A stretch of DNA of 63,885 nt from Halomonas sp. GTDB lineage: Bacteria > Pseudomonadota > Gammaproteobacteria > Pseudomonadales > Halomonadaceae. Position numbers and translations under genes: made by a program. Where the stretch lies: positions 1-63,885 of the forward strand of contig NZ_JAJUFQ010000024.1 in assembly GCF_029263665.1 (NCBI RefSeq), read 5' to 3'. Shown piece by piece: positions 61,619 to 63,885 of the stretch. Under the pieces are notes generated by a model, which did not search any database, was not told the origin of the DNA, and was given only the letters and a program-made list of their open reading frames with translations. The stretch's first letter is position 1, and every line of letters begins with the position of its first letter.

Positions 61619-63381
61619 CCTGGCAAGCGTTATTTTCATTATTCACGGTCGTTGCAGTACTCGGCGGCCTGGCATTTACCCGTATCGCTGCCGACGTCAT
61701 CGTCATGGGAGCCCTGGCCACTCTGGTCATCATCGGTATCCTGACGCCGGGCGAAGCCCTGGGGGGCTTCTCCAATCCCGGTGTGATGACCATCGCTAGC
61801 CTCTATGTCGTGGCTGCCGGCCTCAAGGAAACGGGTGCCGTTCAATGGCTGGCCATGCGTGTACTCGGCCAACCAAAGACGCTGGGCATGGCATTGCTGC
61901 GGGTGCTGATCCCTACGTCCAGCCTTAGTGCCTTCATGAACAACACCACCGTGGTGGCAATGTTCATTCCTGCGATTCAGGATTGGGCCGCTCGTCTCAG
62001 GCATCCTCCTTCGAAATTGCTGCTTCCTCTCAGCTATGCTGCCATTCTTGGCGGTACCTGCACGCTGATCGGGACCAGTACTAATCTGGTGGTAGATGGC
62101 CTCCTGCAGAGTGAGCGAGGGGTGCATCTAGGCATGTTCGAGCTGGCCTGGGTTGGTATTCCTCTCGTCATCGTAGGTGGCGCCTTTCTGTATTTCTTCG
62201 CGGGTCGTTTGCTGCCTAACCGACAAGGCGTGCTCGAGCAGCTTGAGCAGGCGCGTGAATATTCGGTGGAGGTGCTGGTCGACCCAGATGGTCCCCTGGT
62301 AGGGAAAACCATCGCCGATGCGGGGCTGCGTAGCCTGGTTCATGGTTATCTGACGGATATCGAACGTCATTCGCGACTGCTGACAGCGGTGCCGCCGGAT
62401 ACGGAACTACAGGCAGGCGATATTCTCGTCTTCATTGGTGCCCCGGAATGTGCAAGGGAGCTGCGCCATATCAATGGCCTCAAACCTGCCGGTGGTGACG
62501 TGCACAAGCTGGATATTGCTCATCACCACCGCTGTCTGGTAGAGGCCGTGATTGGGCCGGACTTTACCGGGCTCAATCAAACCGTACGTGGGTCACGATT
62601 CCGCTCGCGCTACCAAGCGGTAATTCTATCGATCTCGCGTCAGGGGCGGCGTATTCCCGGCAAGGTCGGTGATATCAAGATCGAAGTCGGCGACACCCTG
62701 CTGCTGGAAACCGGCCAGGACTTTGTCGATCAATACCGCTACCGCAAGGACTTCCTGCTGGTCAGCGCGTTGAACGATTCGACGCCGCCGAACTTCGTCA
62801 AGGCCCCTTGGGCGCTTGGCATCCTCGGTGGCATGGTCGTAGCCAGTGCCACAGGCTTGCTGAGCATTCTCGAAGCCGCTTTGCTGGCCGCGGGAATGAT
62901 GCTGGTATCGCGTTGTGTGCCCGCCAGCAAGGCTCGCCGTTACATCGATCTTTCTGTATTGGTAGTAATAGCGGCTTCCTTTGCCTTGGGAGCCGCCATG
63001 ACCAAGACAGGGGCAGCAGTGTTGATTGCCGACACCATCATGTTGATCGATGGACTGTCCCCATGGATGGCACTTGTCTTGGTGTATTTGATGACGGTGC
63101 TGTTCACCGAGCTGATCACCAATAATGCTGCTGCCGTGTTGATGTTTCCCATTGCGGGGGCTGTAGCGAAAGGTCTCGGTGTTGACTACATGCCATTCAC
63201 CATCGCCATCATGATTGCGGCTTCTGCCAGCTTCATGACACCGCTGGGTTATCAGACCAACCTGATGGTGTTGGGGCCTGGTGGCTATCGTTTCACCGAT
63301 TATATGCGTTTGGGTGCTCCGCTTAGCCTGGTAGTCGGCGCAGTGGCGGTGACGATCATTCCTCTTGTCTGGCCGTTTTAA
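61615..63381 (+). CDS. SLC13-family permease with two TrkA-C (RCK_C) domains
   Basis: 588 residues: about 5 membrane segments, then a cytosolic insert (about 215-385) with two TrkA-C-like units (PLVGKTIADAGLRSLVHGYL and FTGLNQTVRGSRFRSRYQAV), then further membrane segments. NNTTVVAMFIPAIQDW and TELITNNAAAVLMFPIAGAV are the repeated SNT-type motifs that bind substrate and Na+. Members near cysDN are thought to transport sulfate or related oxyanions. It stands directly ahead of cysD, consistent with sulfate uptake for assimilation; other dicarboxylates remain possible. Confidence 0.88.
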   Translation: MTWQALFSLFTVVAVLGGLAFTRIAADVIVMGALATLVIIGILTPGEALGGFSNPGVMTIASLYVVAAGLKETGAVQWLAMRVLGQPKTLGMALLRVLIPTSSLSAFMNNTTVVAMFIPAIQDWAARLRHPPSKLLLPLSYAAILGGTCTLIGTSTNLVVDGLLQSERGVHLGMFELAWVGIPLVIVGGAFLYFFAGRLLPNRQGVLEQLEQAREYSVEVLVDPDGPLVGKTIADAGLRSLVHGYLTDIERHSRLLTAVPPDTELQAGDILVFIGAPECARELRHINGLKPAGGDVHKLDIAHHHRCLVEAVIGPDFTGLNQTVRGSRFRSRYQAVILSISRQGRRIPGKVGDIKIEVGDTLLLETGQDFVDQYRYRKDFLLVSALNDSTPPNFVKAPWALGILGGMVVASATGLLSILEAALLAAGMMLVSRCVPASKARRYIDLSVLVVIAASFALGAAMTKTGAAVLIADTIMLIDGLSPWMALVLVYLMTVLFTELITNNAAAVLMFPIAGAVAKGLGVDYMPFTIAIMIAASASFMTPLGYQTNLMVLGPGGYRFTDYMRLGAPLSLVVGAVAVTIIPLVWPF

Positions 63382-63504
63382 AACATTACTCAACCCTTCT
63401 TTATTGTGTGTGGTCAGCGTGATGAATATTGGACCGAGGCTCTGATATAAGCCCTGGTACTTCACGACTTGATCCGAACAGACTTGTTATTTCGGAATTT
63501 CAGT

Positions 63505-63885
63505 ATGGAAATTACTCCAGAGCGTCAAACGCACCTCAAGCAGCTCGAAGCCGAGTCCATTCACATCATTCGTGAAGTGGCTGCCGAGTTCCGCAACCCG
63601 GTGATGATGTATTCCATCGGCAAGGATTCCTCGGTCATACTGCATCTGGCTCGCAAGGCCTTCTATCCGGGGACCCCGCCGTTCCCGCTGATGCACGTCA
63701 ACACCACCTGGAAGTTCAAGGAGATGATCGAATTCCGTGACCGCATGGCCGACGAGGCCGGCATGGAATTGATCGAGCACATCAACCAGGAAGGTGTCGA
63801 GGCCAACATCAATCCCTTTGATCACGGCAGCGCCAAGTACACCGACATCATGAAGACCCAGGCGCTCAAGCAGGCCCTGGACAAG
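63505..63885 (+). CDS. cysD: Sulfate adenylyltransferase subunit 2, truncated at window end
   Basis: The first 127 codons, starting at ATG 63505; the rest lies beyond the window. The N-terminus (HLKQLEAESIHIIREVAAEF) and the ATP-pyrophosphatase P-loop MYSIGKDSSVILHLARKAF are typical CysD, as is HVNTTWKFKEMIEFRD. With CysN it makes APS from sulfate. 123 bp separate it from the permease; no ribosome-binding site of note is seen and CysB control is only presumed. Confidence 0.95.
   Translation, partial: MEITPERQTHLKQLEAESIHIIREVAAEFRNPVMMYSIGKDSSVILHLARKAFYPGTPPFPLMHVNTTWKFKEMIEFRDRMADEAGMELIEHINQEGVEANINPFDHGSAKYTDIMKTQALKQALDK

Overview
The window reads as a chromosomal stretch of a gammaproteobacterium, most likely Halomonas or a close relative in the Halomonadaceae. 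This is inferred from gene content and order (gatCAB, mreBCD-maf-rng-yhdP-tldD, lexA-dinB next to psrA, lapAB-pyrF, a full liu leucine operon) and from protein resemblance; no database was searched. Most of it is core housekeeping DNA, gene-dense, with short intergenic gaps and many strong hairpins between genes.

Layout. 1-1.7 kb: a truncated SDR oxidoreductase divergent from a LysR regulator. 2.1-5.8 kb: a BenE-family permease convergent with a translationally coupled pair, a proline racemase-superfamily enzyme and an MDR oxidoreductase; this looks like a small uncharacterised catabolic locus. 6-9.9 kb: tail-specific protease prc, M18 aminopeptidase, elongator tRNA-Met. 10.5-11.9 kb: AraC-type and XRE-cupin regulators. 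12-15.5 kb: gatCAB amidotransferase. 15.6-26.1 kb: the elongation and envelope block mreB, mreC, mreD, maf, rng, yhdP, tldD. 26.2-28.2 kb: darP and pmbA. 28.3-31 kb: a MocR-type regulator divergent from a LysE exporter, then an MliC-like lipoprotein. 31.1-37.9 kb: liuABCDE, leucine/isovalerate catabolism, headed by a perfect palindrome that fits a LiuR site. 38-40.4 kb: tungstate ABC transporter in the order tupB-tupC-tupA. 40.5-44.7 kb: DmeF metal efflux, a small His-rich lipoprotein, an HDAC-like deacetylase and a Na+/H+ antiporter. 44.8-48.7 kb: trmJ, groSL behind a sigma-32-like promoter, fxsA. 49-54.2 kb: SDR, comEA-like protein, pyrF, lapAB, ihfB, sdhE-ygfX. 54.2-57.5 kb: lexA-dinB divergent from psrA, and an L,D-transpeptidase. 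57.7-60.9 kb: type IV pilus genes pilC, pilB and divergent pilA. 61.6-63.9 kb: an SLC13 permease behind a tiny leader ORF, then the start of cysD (sulfate assimilation).

Non-coding content is the most interesting part. On the minus strand between the deacetylase and the antiporter lies a roughly 165-nt RNA gene with a promoter, nine GGA motifs, several of them in hairpin loops, and a U-rich intrinsic terminator. It is a strong candidate for a CsrB/RsmZ-type RNA that sequesters CsrA/RsmA and is not protein coding. Two intergenic regions about 41 kb apart share a conserved core (TTTAC and GTAAA arms followed by TGAG...TTGAG) enclosed by inverted repeats whose sequence differs between the copies. 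Two other places hold 7-bp TACGAGC arrays with an inverted counterpart.

Other oddities: mreC appears to start at AUC or AUU; pilA has an unusually long leader (about 44 residues) and pilB lacks the usual N-terminal domain; the racemase-family enzyme has Ser and Thr where the classic family has two catalytic Cys; a nine-codon leader ORF overlaps the start of the SLC13 gene.
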